NCBI GenBank assembly: GCA_030650525.1
Contig: JAUSDQ010000345.1
Span: 1 to 44,932 of the forward strand
From: Sulfuricaulis sp.
GTDB lineage: Bacteria > Pseudomonadota > Gammaproteobacteria > Acidiferrobacterales > Sulfurifustaceae
DNA: 44,932 bases
Direction of reading: 5' to 3'
In this document: one piece after another, positions 8,164 through 15,958 of the stretch
How positions within the stretch are numbered: position 1 is the stretch's first letter
Layout of the letters: the number at the start of each line of letters is the position of its first letter
The notes under the pieces: generated by a model
The model's database searches: none
What the model was told of the DNA's origin: nothing
Seen by the model: only the letters and a program-made list of their open reading frames with translations
Made by a program: the position numbers and the translations under genes

Positions 8164-9336
8164 TTGGTAATCACATCCGGTCATTCGCCCATCCTTTGCG
8201 TTGTGGGCGCGCGGCCTAACTTCATGAAAATCGCACCGCTGATGGCGGCGCTACGCGCTGAGCCGAATTCGATACCCGTGCGTTTGTTGCACACCGGCCA
8301 GCATTACGATGTCCAGATGAAGGACGCGTTTTTCACGCAACTGGGAATCCCCGAACCGGATGTGGATCTGGGCGTCGGCTCCGCCAGTCATGCCGTGCAG
8401 ACGGCGGAGATCATGCGGCGGTTTGAGCCGGCGCTCGATCAAGAAAAACCAGCGGCGGTATTGGTCGTGGGCGATGTCAATTCAACCATCGCCTGTGCCC
8501 TGGTGGCGGCCAAGAAGGATGTACCGGTTATCCATGTCGAGGCCGGTCTGCGCAGTTATGATCGCGGCATGCCGGAGGAAATCAATCGTGTCCTGACCGA
8601 CCAGATCTCCGATCTGCTCTTTATCACCGAGCGCAGCGCGCGCGACAACCTGCTGCGCGAGGGTATCGATGAACGGCGTATACATTTTGTCGGCAACGTG
8701 ATGATCGACACCCTCCTGGGCCAGCTCCCGCGTGCGCTACCGCCCGAACAGACGCTGGCGCGTGCCCCGGACCCAAAGATATTTCTCGGCAGCGCGTCCG
8801 GTTATGCGCTGCTGACGCTGCATCGCCCATCGAACGTGGATGAGCCCCAAGTGCTGAGGCGAATGCTGGAAACATTGCGGCAAGTCAGCGACGATTTGCC
8901 CATCGTTTTTCCCATTCATCCGCGCACCTCCGCGCGGATTGAGCAGGCCGGACTGGGCGCGCTGCTGGATACTCCGCGTATCTGGCGCTTGTCACCGCTG
9001 TCTTACCTGGAGATGCTGGGGCTGATGGCGAAGGCGCGCATAGTTTTGACGGATTCCGGTGGGATTCAGGAGGAGACAACCGCCCTGGGCGTGCCGTGCA
9101 TTACCTTGCGCGAAAACACCGAGCGGCCTATCACCGTGGATCAAGGAACCAACACGGTGGTGGGTTCGAATCCCGCGCATATTAAAGCGGCGGTCGCGGA
9201 TGTGCTCGCGAGCGGCGGCAAGGCCGGAAGAATTCCGGAACTGTGGGACGGCAAGGCGTCGCAACGTATCAAGGCGGTGCTGCTGGATTGGCTGGCTCGC
9301 GGTCAGCCGCGCCAGCGTAGCGCCAAGGTAATCTGA
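8164..9336 (+). CDS. wecB: UDP-N-acetylglucosamine 2-epimerase (non-hydrolysing)
   Basis: Converts UDP-GlcNAc to UDP-ManNAc in the cytoplasm, feeding the exopolysaccharide assembly genes downstream. The 390-residue product has the family landmarks: VVGARPNFMKIAPL near the N-terminus, HTGQHYD, HVEAGLRSYDRGMPEE, LTLHRPSNVDE and the UDP-binding TDSGGIQEETTALGVP with RENTERP. The TTG at 8164 is preferred because GGGGAG (8153-8158) precedes it by five bases and the protein then starts close to the conserved core. GTG 8128 and ATG 8134 are in-frame alternatives lacking such a site. The stop is one base from the next start, so it opens an operon. Confidence 0.92.
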   Translation: MVITSGHSPILCVVGARPNFMKIAPLMAALRAEPNSIPVRLLHTGQHYDVQMKDAFFTQLGIPEPDVDLGVGSASHAVQTAEIMRRFEPALDQEKPAAVLVVGDVNSTIACALVAAKKDVPVIHVEAGLRSYDRGMPEEINRVLTDQISDLLFITERSARDNLLREGIDERRIHFVGNVMIDTLLGQLPRALPPEQTLARAPDPKIFLGSASGYALLTLHRPSNVDEPQVLRRMLETLRQVSDDLPIVFPIHPRTSARIEQAGLGALLDTPRIWRLSPLSYLEMLGLMAKARIVLTDSGGIQEETTALGVPCITLRENTERPITVDQGTNTVVGSNPAHIKAAVADVLASGGKAGRIPELWDGKASQRIKAVLLDWLARGQPRQRSAKVI

Positions 9337-9337
9337 C

Positions 9338-10222
9338 ATGAGCGTGTCGACCACAGCTGAGAGCAGCACACCCGGCCGTCTGATAAACGCCATGACCGTG
9401 GACGTCGAGGATTATTTCCAGGTCTCGGCGTTCGAGCGGCATATACGGCGCGCGGATTGGGACCGGCTCGAATGCCGCGTCGAACGCAATACCGATCGCA
9501 TACTCGCTCTTTTCGATGCGCATAAGGTGCACGCCACCTTCTTTATGCTCGGTTGGCTGGCCGAACGCTATCCGCAATTGGTGCGGCGCATCGTGGCCGG
9601 CGGTCACGAAATCGCCAGCCATGGATATTCCCACGTGCGCGTCACCCAGCAACAGCCTGATGAATTCCGCAGCGATGTCGCGCGCACAAAAAAATTGCTG
9701 GAAGATATCAGCGGCGGTCCGGTGCGCGGCTACCGCGCCGCCAGTTATTCGATTGGCGAAAAAAATCTATGGGCATTGGATGTTCTGCGCGAGGCGGGTC
9801 ATGACTACAGTTCGAGCATTTATCCCATTCATCACGATCTTTACGGGTGGCCGGCGGCGCCGCGATTTGCCTTTCACCACCGTGACACGGGTTTGTTGGA
9901 GATACCGGTGACGACCGTGGCGCTTTTCAATCGCAAGTTGCCGTGCGGCGGCGGCGGTTACTTTCGTCTATTTCCCTATGCGCTCTCGCGCTGGGCATTG
10001 CGCCGAGTGAACCGGCTTGATCGCGAGCCTTGCGTGTTTTATTTCCATCCATGGGAAATCGACGCCGCACAGCCGCGTCAGGCGAATCTGAGCTTCAAGA
10101 CCCGCTTCCGTCACTACCTAAACCTGGGTCGAATGGAGCAGCGCCTGGGCCAGCTGCTGGGGGATTTCCGCTGGGGCAGGATGGATCGCATATTCCTTGA
10201 ATCGCGCCAGGCCAAACCATGA
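9338..10222 (+). CDS. Polysaccharide deacetylase, XrtA locus type (DUF3473 C-terminus)
   Basis: CE4-fold protein of 294 residues resembling the PEP-CTERM locus subfamily (TIGR03006). The N-terminal motif is TVDVEDYFQVSAFE rather than the usual TFDDG. The metal-binding second motif is ASHGYSHVRV. GYRAASYSIG and the C-terminal CVFYFHPWEID and FRHYLNLGRME segments are typical of this subgroup. There is no signal peptide, so deacetylation of a lipid-linked or nucleotide-linked N-acetyl sugar in the cytoplasm or at the membrane is inferred. The start is one base after the wecB stop and its own stop overlaps the next start (ATGA). Confidence 0.9.
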   Translation: MSVSTTAESSTPGRLINAMTVDVEDYFQVSAFERHIRRADWDRLECRVERNTDRILALFDAHKVHATFFMLGWLAERYPQLVRRIVAGGHEIASHGYSHVRVTQQQPDEFRSDVARTKKLLEDISGGPVRGYRAASYSIGEKNLWALDVLREAGHDYSSSIYPIHHDLYGWPAAPRFAFHHRDTGLLEIPVTTVALFNRKLPCGGGGYFRLFPYALSRWALRRVNRLDREPCVFYFHPWEIDAAQPRQANLSFKTRFRHYLNLGRMEQRLGQLLGDFRWGRMDRIFLESRQAKP

Positions 10223-11289
10223 GCACGCCCTTGTCCGATACTTCATCGCCCGGCGCGCCGACCGCGCCTCAGGTCCACCGGTTACAACCGGCTGACGCGG
10301 CTCGCTGGGACGAATTTGTCATGGGCTGTCCGGAGGCGACGTTTTTCCACCGCGCCGGCTGGCAGCAAGTGCTCGAGCGCGCCTTCGGACATGATACTTA
10401 TTATCTCTACGCCGAGATTAACGGGCGTATTGAGGGAATTTTGCCGTTGGGACATATGCGCAGCCGGTTATTCGGAAACGCCTTGGTATCGTTGCCTTTC
10501 TGCGTATACGGTGGAGTCGCGGCCATGACTGAGGCCGCGCGCACGGCGCTGGATCGCGCCGCGTGTGAGTTGGCCGAGCAGCTCCAAGTCGATTATCTCG
10601 AGTTCCGGAATCGCGCACCCAGGCACGGCGACTGGAAGACAAAAGATCTGTACGTCACGTTCCGTAAATCCCTGGACCCCGATCCGGAGAAGAACCTGCT
10701 CGCGATTCCGCGCAAGCAGCGCGCCATGGTGCGCAAGGGTATCGATGCCGGGCTGCATGGCGCATTGGATGACGACATCGGCCGTTTTTACGATACCTAT
10801 GCCGATAGCGTGCGCCGCCTGGGTACGCCGGTATTCTCGAAAAAATATTTCCACGTGCTCAAGGAAGTTTTCGGCGCTGACTGCGAGGTGCTCACCATTA
10901 CGCAAAACGATCATACGATCAGCAGTGTCATGAGCTTCTATTTCAAGGACGAAGTGTTGCCGTACTACGGCGGTGGGACCAGTGCGGCGCGCGCGGTGGC
11001 GGGCAATGATTTCATGTATTGGGAGCTGATGCGCCGCGCGTGCGCACGCGGATTGCGCGTGTTCGATTACGGCCGCAGTAAGCAGGGCACGGGCCCGTAC
11101 AACTTCAAGAAAAACTGGGGTTTCGTGCCAGAGCCGCTGCATTACGAGTATTATCTGGTCAAGGCCAAGGCCGTCCCGGATATCAATCCGCTGAACCCCA
11201 AGTACCGTTTTTTCATCGAGACCTGGAAGCGCCTGCCGCTGCCGTTGACCAAGGTTCTCGGGCCCCTGATTTCGAAAAATCTGGGCTAG
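10219..11289 (+). CDS. FemAB-like protein, XrtA/PEP-CTERM associated
   Basis: Protein of 356 residues of the FemAB/GNAT-like superfamily, matching the exosortase-locus subfamily (TIGR03019 type) in length and neighbours. Features include LQPADAARWDEFVM at the start, FFHRAGWQQVLERAFG, the central RKQRAMVRKG segment and the C-terminal FDYGRSKQGTGPYNFKKNWG, which matches the double GNAT fold of amino-acyl transferases. FemAB proteins transfer amino acids from aminoacyl-tRNA to peptidoglycan; in this subfamily the acceptor is presumed to be the polysaccharide, but that is not proven. The start ATG overlaps the previous stop by four bases. Confidence 0.88.
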   Translation: MSTPLSDTSSPGAPTAPQVHRLQPADAARWDEFVMGCPEATFFHRAGWQQVLERAFGHDTYYLYAEINGRIEGILPLGHMRSRLFGNALVSLPFCVYGGVAAMTEAARTALDRAACELAEQLQVDYLEFRNRAPRHGDWKTKDLYVTFRKSLDPDPEKNLLAIPRKQRAMVRKGIDAGLHGALDDDIGRFYDTYADSVRRLGTPVFSKKYFHVLKEVFGADCEVLTITQNDHTISSVMSFYFKDEVLPYYGGGTSAARAVAGNDFMYWELMRRACARGLRVFDYGRSKQGTGPYNFKKNWGFVPEPLHYEYYLVKAKAVPDINPLNPKYRFFIETWKRLPLPLTKVLGPLISKNLG

Positions 11290-11292
11290 CCG

Positions 11293-12549
11293 ATGAACGA
11301 GCTGTTGTTTCTTACTCATCGCATCCCGTATCCGCCTAATAAAGGTGACAAGATACGTTCGTTCAATCTGCTCAAGCATCTGGCGCAGCATTATCGCGTG
11401 CACCTCGGAACATTCATCGACGATCCGCAAGATTGGCGCCACGTGCCGGCGGTCAAGGAGTTGTGCGGTGACACTTGTTTTGTCGGCCTGCATCCGGCGT
11501 GGGCGAAAATACGCAGTGTCAGCGCGCTCTGGCATGGTGAGCCGATGACTTTGCCGTATTATCGTAACACCCGACTCCAATCGTGGGTCGATGGCATTCT
11601 CAACACCGGATCGGTGCGGCGCATCCTCGTGTTCTCATCGGCCATGGGACAGTATGTCAGCGGCGATATTCGCGATACCCGCCGGGTCATTGACTTTGTC
11701 GACATGGATTCGGACAAGTGGCATCAGTACAGCGGTAAACACCCTTGGCCGATCAGCTGGCTATATCGGCGCGAGGGCGCGGCGCTGTTGGGTGTGGAGC
11801 GCAGGTTGGCCGCGAACTTCGACCGGAGCATTTTCGTCAGCGAGGCCGAGGCCGAATTGTTCAAGCGCCACGCCCCGGAATCCGCCCAGCGTGTGACCTA
11901 CGTCGAGAACGGTGTCGATACCGATTACTTTTCGCCCGACCGGGAATATCCCGATCCTTATCCGCCGGGAGAACAGGTTTTGGTTTTTACCGGCGCCATG
12001 GATTACATCGCCAACGTCGATGCCGTTGACTGGTTTGCGCGCGAGGTTTTTCCAGCTATATATGCCCGTCATGCCGCGGCGCGTTTCTATATCGTTGGCT
12101 CCCGCCCGGTAAAAAACGTGCAAAATCTTGCCGGCTTGCCGGGCGTGCGCGTGACCGGGGCGGTGACCGATATTCGTCCTTACCTGGCCCATGCGCGCGC
12201 CGCGGTGGCGCCGTTGCGAATCGCGCGCGGGGTACAGAATAAGGTCCTGGAGGCGATGGCGATGGCACGTCCGGTGCTGGCCACCCGGATGGCCATGGAG
12301 GGTATACAGCCATGTCCCGGTCTCGAATCATTGGTGGCTGAAACGCCTGAGGCGATGGCGCAGCAGGCGCTGGCGGTGCTTTCCGGCGACGCGGCCGCCC
12401 ACGCAGGCCAACGCGGACGCGAGTGTGTGTTGCGCAATTACAATTGGGGCGCGAATCTCGGCCGCATCGAGTTGCTGCTTGAAGGAAACTCTGCCGGAAC
12501 ATCGACAGCGAGCGGGCGCCTTGGCGATATTTCTGTACAGCGTGGTTAG
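11293..12549 (+). CDS. Glycosyltransferase, TIGR03087 type (XrtA system, stp1)
   Basis: GT4/GT-B glycosyltransferase of 418 residues. The N-terminal signature HRIPYPPNKGDKIRS is characteristic of the first sugar transferase of XrtA loci. FVDMDSDKWHQYS, VENGVDTDYFSPD and the C-terminal donor region (ARGVQNKVLEAMAMARPV) are present. It would add a sugar to the growing repeat unit on the cytoplasmic face. The start lies three bases after the FemAB stop. In related loci, as recalled, the exosortase A gene follows here; in this window a 122-bp inverted-repeat element follows instead. Confidence 0.9.
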   Translation: MNELLFLTHRIPYPPNKGDKIRSFNLLKHLAQHYRVHLGTFIDDPQDWRHVPAVKELCGDTCFVGLHPAWAKIRSVSALWHGEPMTLPYYRNTRLQSWVDGILNTGSVRRILVFSSAMGQYVSGDIRDTRRVIDFVDMDSDKWHQYSGKHPWPISWLYRREGAALLGVERRLAANFDRSIFVSEAEAELFKRHAPESAQRVTYVENGVDTDYFSPDREYPDPYPPGEQVLVFTGAMDYIANVDAVDWFAREVFPAIYARHAAARFYIVGSRPVKNVQNLAGLPGVRVTGAVTDIRPYLAHARAAVAPLRIARGVQNKVLEAMAMARPVLATRMAMEGIQPCPGLESLVAETPEAMAQQALAVLSGDAAAHAGQRGRECVLRNYNWGANLGRIELLLEGNSAGTSTASGRLGDISVQRG

Positions 12550-12553
12550 ATAT

Positions 12554-12675
12554 GGAAGCTGCCTCAAAAATACTTTGGCATATATTTCGTAGGGTGGGCA
12601 TTGCCCGCCAATACAGTTTCGCCGACTGTCCGACGGTGGGCGATGCCCACCCTGCATAATTTTGATATAGGTTCA
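12554..12675 (-). mobile_element. MITE-like inverted-repeat element, copy 1 (reverse orientation)
   Basis: A 122-bp palindromic element between two glycosyltransferase genes. Outer ends are GGAAGCTGCCTCAAAAATA and, on the other strand, TGAACCTATATCAAAATTA. The inner arms are GTAGGGTGGGCATTGCCCGCC and GGTGGGCGATGCCCACCC. Its reverse complement aligns with the element at 15822-15943: the 53-base core aligns without gaps at roughly 80 percent identity, with small indels in the arms. No open reading frame lies inside. The right end supplies the A of the ATG of the next gene. Confidence 0.75.
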
Positions 12676-13922
12676 TGATCAAAAGCAAAAAACAGCGAAT
12701 GACGACGGCGGCCTCGACCAACATCGGCGCGCTGCGTTCCGCGACACCCGTGGCCGCGCGCGGGCGCGCGCCGTTGGTGGCGCATATCCTCTATCGTCTT
12801 GACATCGGCGGCCTGGAGAATGGACTGGTCAATCTGATTAACGCGATCCCGACGGAACGCTATCGGCATGCCATCATCAGTCTCACCGAGTACACCGATT
12901 TTCGTTTTCGCATACGCCGTCAGGACGTGGAGTATTACGCGCTGCACAAACGTCCGGGGAAGGATCCCGGCACCTATGTCCAGCTGTGGCGCTTGCTGCG
13001 GCGATTGCAACCACAGATCGTTCACACCCGGAACCTTCCCGCCCTCGATTGCCTGATTCCGGCGGCGCTGGCTGGAGTACGCTGCCGCGTTCATGGCGAA
13101 CATGGCCGCGACATGCTGGAGCTCGATGGAAAAAACTGGAAGTACAACCTGCTGCGCCGCGCGATACGGCCCTTGGTGCAGCGCTACATTCCGCTGTCGC
13201 ACGATCTGGAAAACTGGCTGCAACATCGAATCGGCGTTACGCCGGATAAGATCACCCGCATCTACAATGGCGTCGATATGCAATTGTTTCATCCGGCCGC
13301 CGTGCGCGAGCCATTGCCGCATGCCGCCTTTGCTCCCCCCGGAACCGTGGTGCTGGGCACGGTGGGACGCATGCAGGAAGTCAAAGATCAATTGACTTTG
13401 GTGCGGGCTTTTCTGCGCCTGCTGAAGTCTGAACCGAATGCCCGGAATATTTTGCGCCTGGTGCTGGTCGGTGACGGCCCGTTACGCGCCCAAGCCGCGG
13501 CCATGCTGGCGGCCGCGGACGCCAATGAGTTAGCTTGGCTGGCCGGTTCGCGTGACGATGTTCCGCGGCTTTTACGCGGGCTCGACGTGTTTGTGCTGCC
13601 TTCCCTGGCGGAAGGGATTTCCAACACCATACTCGAGGCCATGGCCTGCGGCTTACCCGTGGTGGCCACGCGCGTGGGTGGAAACCCGGAGCTGGTGACC
13701 GAAGGCCAGACCGGAATGCTGGTGCCGGCGGCGGACCCCGTGGCGCTGGCCGACGCGCTGGCCAATTATTTGCGCAATCCAGGGTTGGCGCAACAGCACG
13801 GCGCCGCCGGCCGCGAGCGGGTCGAGCGCGAGTTCAGCCTGAACGCCATGGTGCAGCGTTATATATCGGTCTACGACGAAGTCCTGGCCCATGAACAACG
13901 CTCAAAAAATATAAATCAATAA
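12675..13922 (+). CDS. Glycosyltransferase, TIGR03088 type (XrtA system, stp2)
   Basis: GT4-family glycosyltransferase of 415 residues, second of the XrtA-type pair. The N-terminal ILYRLDIGGLENGLVNLIN is the acceptor-side glycine motif typical of this subfamily. IYNGVDMQLFHP, LGTVGRMQEVKDQ, VGDGPLR and the donor motif LPSLAEGISNTILEAMACG are present. The first ~35 residues are extra and polar (MIKSKKQRMTTAAS), so the true start could be later, for instance ATG 12699. The first base of the annotated start is the last base of the repeat element, which therefore supplies the upstream translation signals. The next gene begins four bases after the stop. Confidence 0.9.
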   Translation: MIKSKKQRMTTAASTNIGALRSATPVAARGRAPLVAHILYRLDIGGLENGLVNLINAIPTERYRHAIISLTEYTDFRFRIRRQDVEYYALHKRPGKDPGTYVQLWRLLRRLQPQIVHTRNLPALDCLIPAALAGVRCRVHGEHGRDMLELDGKNWKYNLLRRAIRPLVQRYIPLSHDLENWLQHRIGVTPDKITRIYNGVDMQLFHPAAVREPLPHAAFAPPGTVVLGTVGRMQEVKDQLTLVRAFLRLLKSEPNARNILRLVLVGDGPLRAQAAAMLAAADANELAWLAGSRDDVPRLLRGLDVFVLPSLAEGISNTILEAMACGLPVVATRVGGNPELVTEGQTGMLVPAADPVALADALANYLRNPGLAQQHGAAGRERVEREFSLNAMVQRYISVYDEVLAHEQRSKNINQ

Positions 13923-13926
13923 CTTT

Positions 13927-15819
13927 ATGTGTGGCATCGTAGGAATTTTCGAGACGCGCGAACGCCGCGAGGTGGACGAGGTACTACTCACGCGCATGAA
14001 TAATGCGCAGTGGCATCGCGGACCGGATGAGGGCGGATTGCACCGCGAACCGGGACTGGGCTTGGGCCACCGGCGTTTGTCCATCATCGATCTCTCCAGT
14101 GGCCAGCAGCCCCTGTTCAACGAGGACCACTCGGTGGTGGTCGTGTTCAACGGCGAGATTTATAACTTTCAGGGATTGGCCAAAGAGCTGATGAGTCACG
14201 GCCACGTGTTTCGCACCCACAGCGACACCGAGGTGATTGTGCATGCCTGGGAACAGTGGGGCGAACGTTGCGTGGATCGTTTTCGCGGGATGTTCGCGTT
14301 TGCTTTATGGGATCGTAACAGCGAGACCTTGTTTCTGGCGCGTGATCGTCTGGGCAAGAAGCCGCTTTATTACGCGTTGTTGCCGAACGGTCAATTTATC
14401 TTCAGCTCTGAGCTGAAAGCGCTGATGTGTCATCCCGGATTGCCGCGCGAGGTTATGCCGCGCGCGGTGGAGGATTATTTCGCCTACGGCTATATTCCCG
14501 AGCCAGACACCATATTTCGTCATGCCTTCAAGCTGCCGCCGGCGCATGTCCTGACGCTGCGCCGCGGTCAGACCGTTGGCGAACCGCGCGCCTACTGGGA
14601 TGTGCCGTTCAAACCGATAGGGCCGATCAGCGAGGCCGATGCGTCCAGGGAGCTCATCGATCGCCTGTGTGAGGCGGTCAAGATACGCCTGATTTCCGAG
14701 GTGCCGCTGGGGGCGTTTCTCTCGGGCGGCGTCGATTCGAGCGCCGTGGTGGCGATGATGGCCGGACTGTCCAAGGAACCGGTGAATACTTGCTCCATCT
14801 CGTTTGGCGATCCGGCGTTTAATGAAGCGCAATTCGCCGCGCAGGTGGCCAAGCGCTATCACACGCGTCACCGCGTGGAGCAGGTCGAGCCGGGCGATTT
14901 CGATCTCATTGACCGGCTGGCCCAGTTATACGATGAGCCCTATGCCGACAGTTCCGCCATGCCGACCTACCGCGTGTGTCAGTTGGCGCGGCGCCAGGTG
15001 ACGGTGGCTTTGTCCGGGGACGGGGGCGACGAAAACTTCGCCGGTTATCGGCGTTATCGCTGGCATCTTTACGAAGAACGGGTGCGGTCGTTGTTGCCCC
15101 AATCCATCCGCGGGCCGTTGTTCGGCCTGCTGGGCGCAATTTATCCCAAGGCCGACTGGGCACCCAAGATGTTTCGCGCCAAGACCACTTTTCAGGCCTT
15201 GGCCCGCGACACAATCGAAGGATATTTCGATAGCGTGTCGGTATTGGCCGACCCGCTGCGGGCGCGGCTCTTCAGCCCCGGCTTTAAAAGCGAGCTGCAG
15301 GGATACCAAGCCGTGGAAGTATTGCACCGGCACGCGGGCAATTCGCCGACCGACCATCCCTTGTCACGCGCCCAGTATCTGGACATGAAAACCTATCTGC
15401 CCGGCGATATCCTGACCAAGGTCGATCGTGCCAGCATGGCCCATTCCCTCGAAGTGCGCGTGCCGCTGCTCGATCATGAACTGGTGGAATGGATTTCGGG
15501 TTTGCCGACGGATTTCAAGTATAAGGATGGCCAGGGAAAATATATTTTCAAGAAGGCCCTGCAACCCTACCTCTCGGACGATATTCTTTACCGCCCGAAG
15601 ATGGGTTTTTCCATTCCCTTATCCAGCTGGTTCCGCGGCCCCTTGCGCCAGCGGTTGCGCGACGCCGTGCTCGGTCCGGTGTTGGCGGATAGCGGGATCT
15701 TCGACCAGGCGTTTTTGCGCAAGCTGGTCGAGCAGCACCAATCGGGCGTGCGCGACCACAGCTCGGCCTTGTGGTCGCTGCTGATGTTTGAGGCCTTCTA
15801 CCGGAAGCTGGCCAGTTGA
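13927..15819 (+). CDS. XrtA system amidotransferase 1 (asparagine synthase family)
   Basis: Asparagine-synthase-like protein of 630 residues, TIGR03108 type. The N-terminal MCGIVGIF places the Ntn nucleophile Cys2 correctly, followed by WHRGPDEGG, VVFNGEIYN and HSDTEVIVHAW, so the glutaminase domain looks intact. The synthetase domain has the ATP pyrophosphatase loop LSGGVDSSAVV at about residues 266-275 and the SGDGGDENFAGY motif. It should release ammonia from glutamine and amidate a carboxylate, probably a uronic acid or an intermediate of the polysaccharide. It follows stp2 by four bases and ends just before the second repeat element. Confidence 0.92.
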   Translation: MCGIVGIFETRERREVDEVLLTRMNNAQWHRGPDEGGLHREPGLGLGHRRLSIIDLSSGQQPLFNEDHSVVVVFNGEIYNFQGLAKELMSHGHVFRTHSDTEVIVHAWEQWGERCVDRFRGMFAFALWDRNSETLFLARDRLGKKPLYYALLPNGQFIFSSELKALMCHPGLPREVMPRAVEDYFAYGYIPEPDTIFRHAFKLPPAHVLTLRRGQTVGEPRAYWDVPFKPIGPISEADASRELIDRLCEAVKIRLISEVPLGAFLSGGVDSSAVVAMMAGLSKEPVNTCSISFGDPAFNEAQFAAQVAKRYHTRHRVEQVEPGDFDLIDRLAQLYDEPYADSSAMPTYRVCQLARRQVTVALSGDGGDENFAGYRRYRWHLYEERVRSLLPQSIRGPLFGLLGAIYPKADWAPKMFRAKTTFQALARDTIEGYFDSVSVLADPLRARLFSPGFKSELQGYQAVEVLHRHAGNSPTDHPLSRAQYLDMKTYLPGDILTKVDRASMAHSLEVRVPLLDHELVEWISGLPTDFKYKDGQGKYIFKKALQPYLSDDILYRPKMGFSIPLSSWFRGPLRQRLRDAVLGPVLADSGIFDQAFLRKLVEQHQSGVRDHSSALWSLLMFEAFYRKLAS

Positions 15820-15821
15820 TA

Positions 15822-15943
15822 AGAACCTATCTCAAATTAATATGTAGGGTGGGCACCGCCCACCGCTGGACAACCGGCGAAGTCGTGTTGGTGGGCGATG
15901 CCCACCCTACAAATATGTGCCAGAGTATTTTGAGATGGGTTCT
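15822..15943 (+). mobile_element. MITE-like inverted-repeat element, copy 2
   Basis: A 122-bp element with terminal inverted repeats AGAACCTATCTCAAA (left) and TTTTGAGATGGGTTCT (right), and inner arms GTAGGGTGGGCACCGCCCACC and GGTGGGCGATGCCCACCCTAC. It starts two bases after the amidotransferase stop. It is the same family and the same length as the element at 12554-12675 but inverted. It encodes nothing and needs a transposase in trans; none is in the window. Transcribed, it would fold into a long hairpin between the amidotransferase and the next gene. Confidence 0.78.
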
Positions 15944-15958
15944 AGTTTGTCCCGTGCG

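Noticed and set aside
10468-11580. 370-codon minus-strand open frame
   Set aside because: It is antisense to the FemAB-like gene and the start of the glycosyltransferase, both with clear motifs; the antisense product shows none.
12588-12658. GTAGGGTGGG palindrome considered as a simple terminator
   Set aside because: It lacks a U-tract and is the core of a larger 122-bp element repeated at 15822-15943, so it was annotated as a mobile-element-like repeat.
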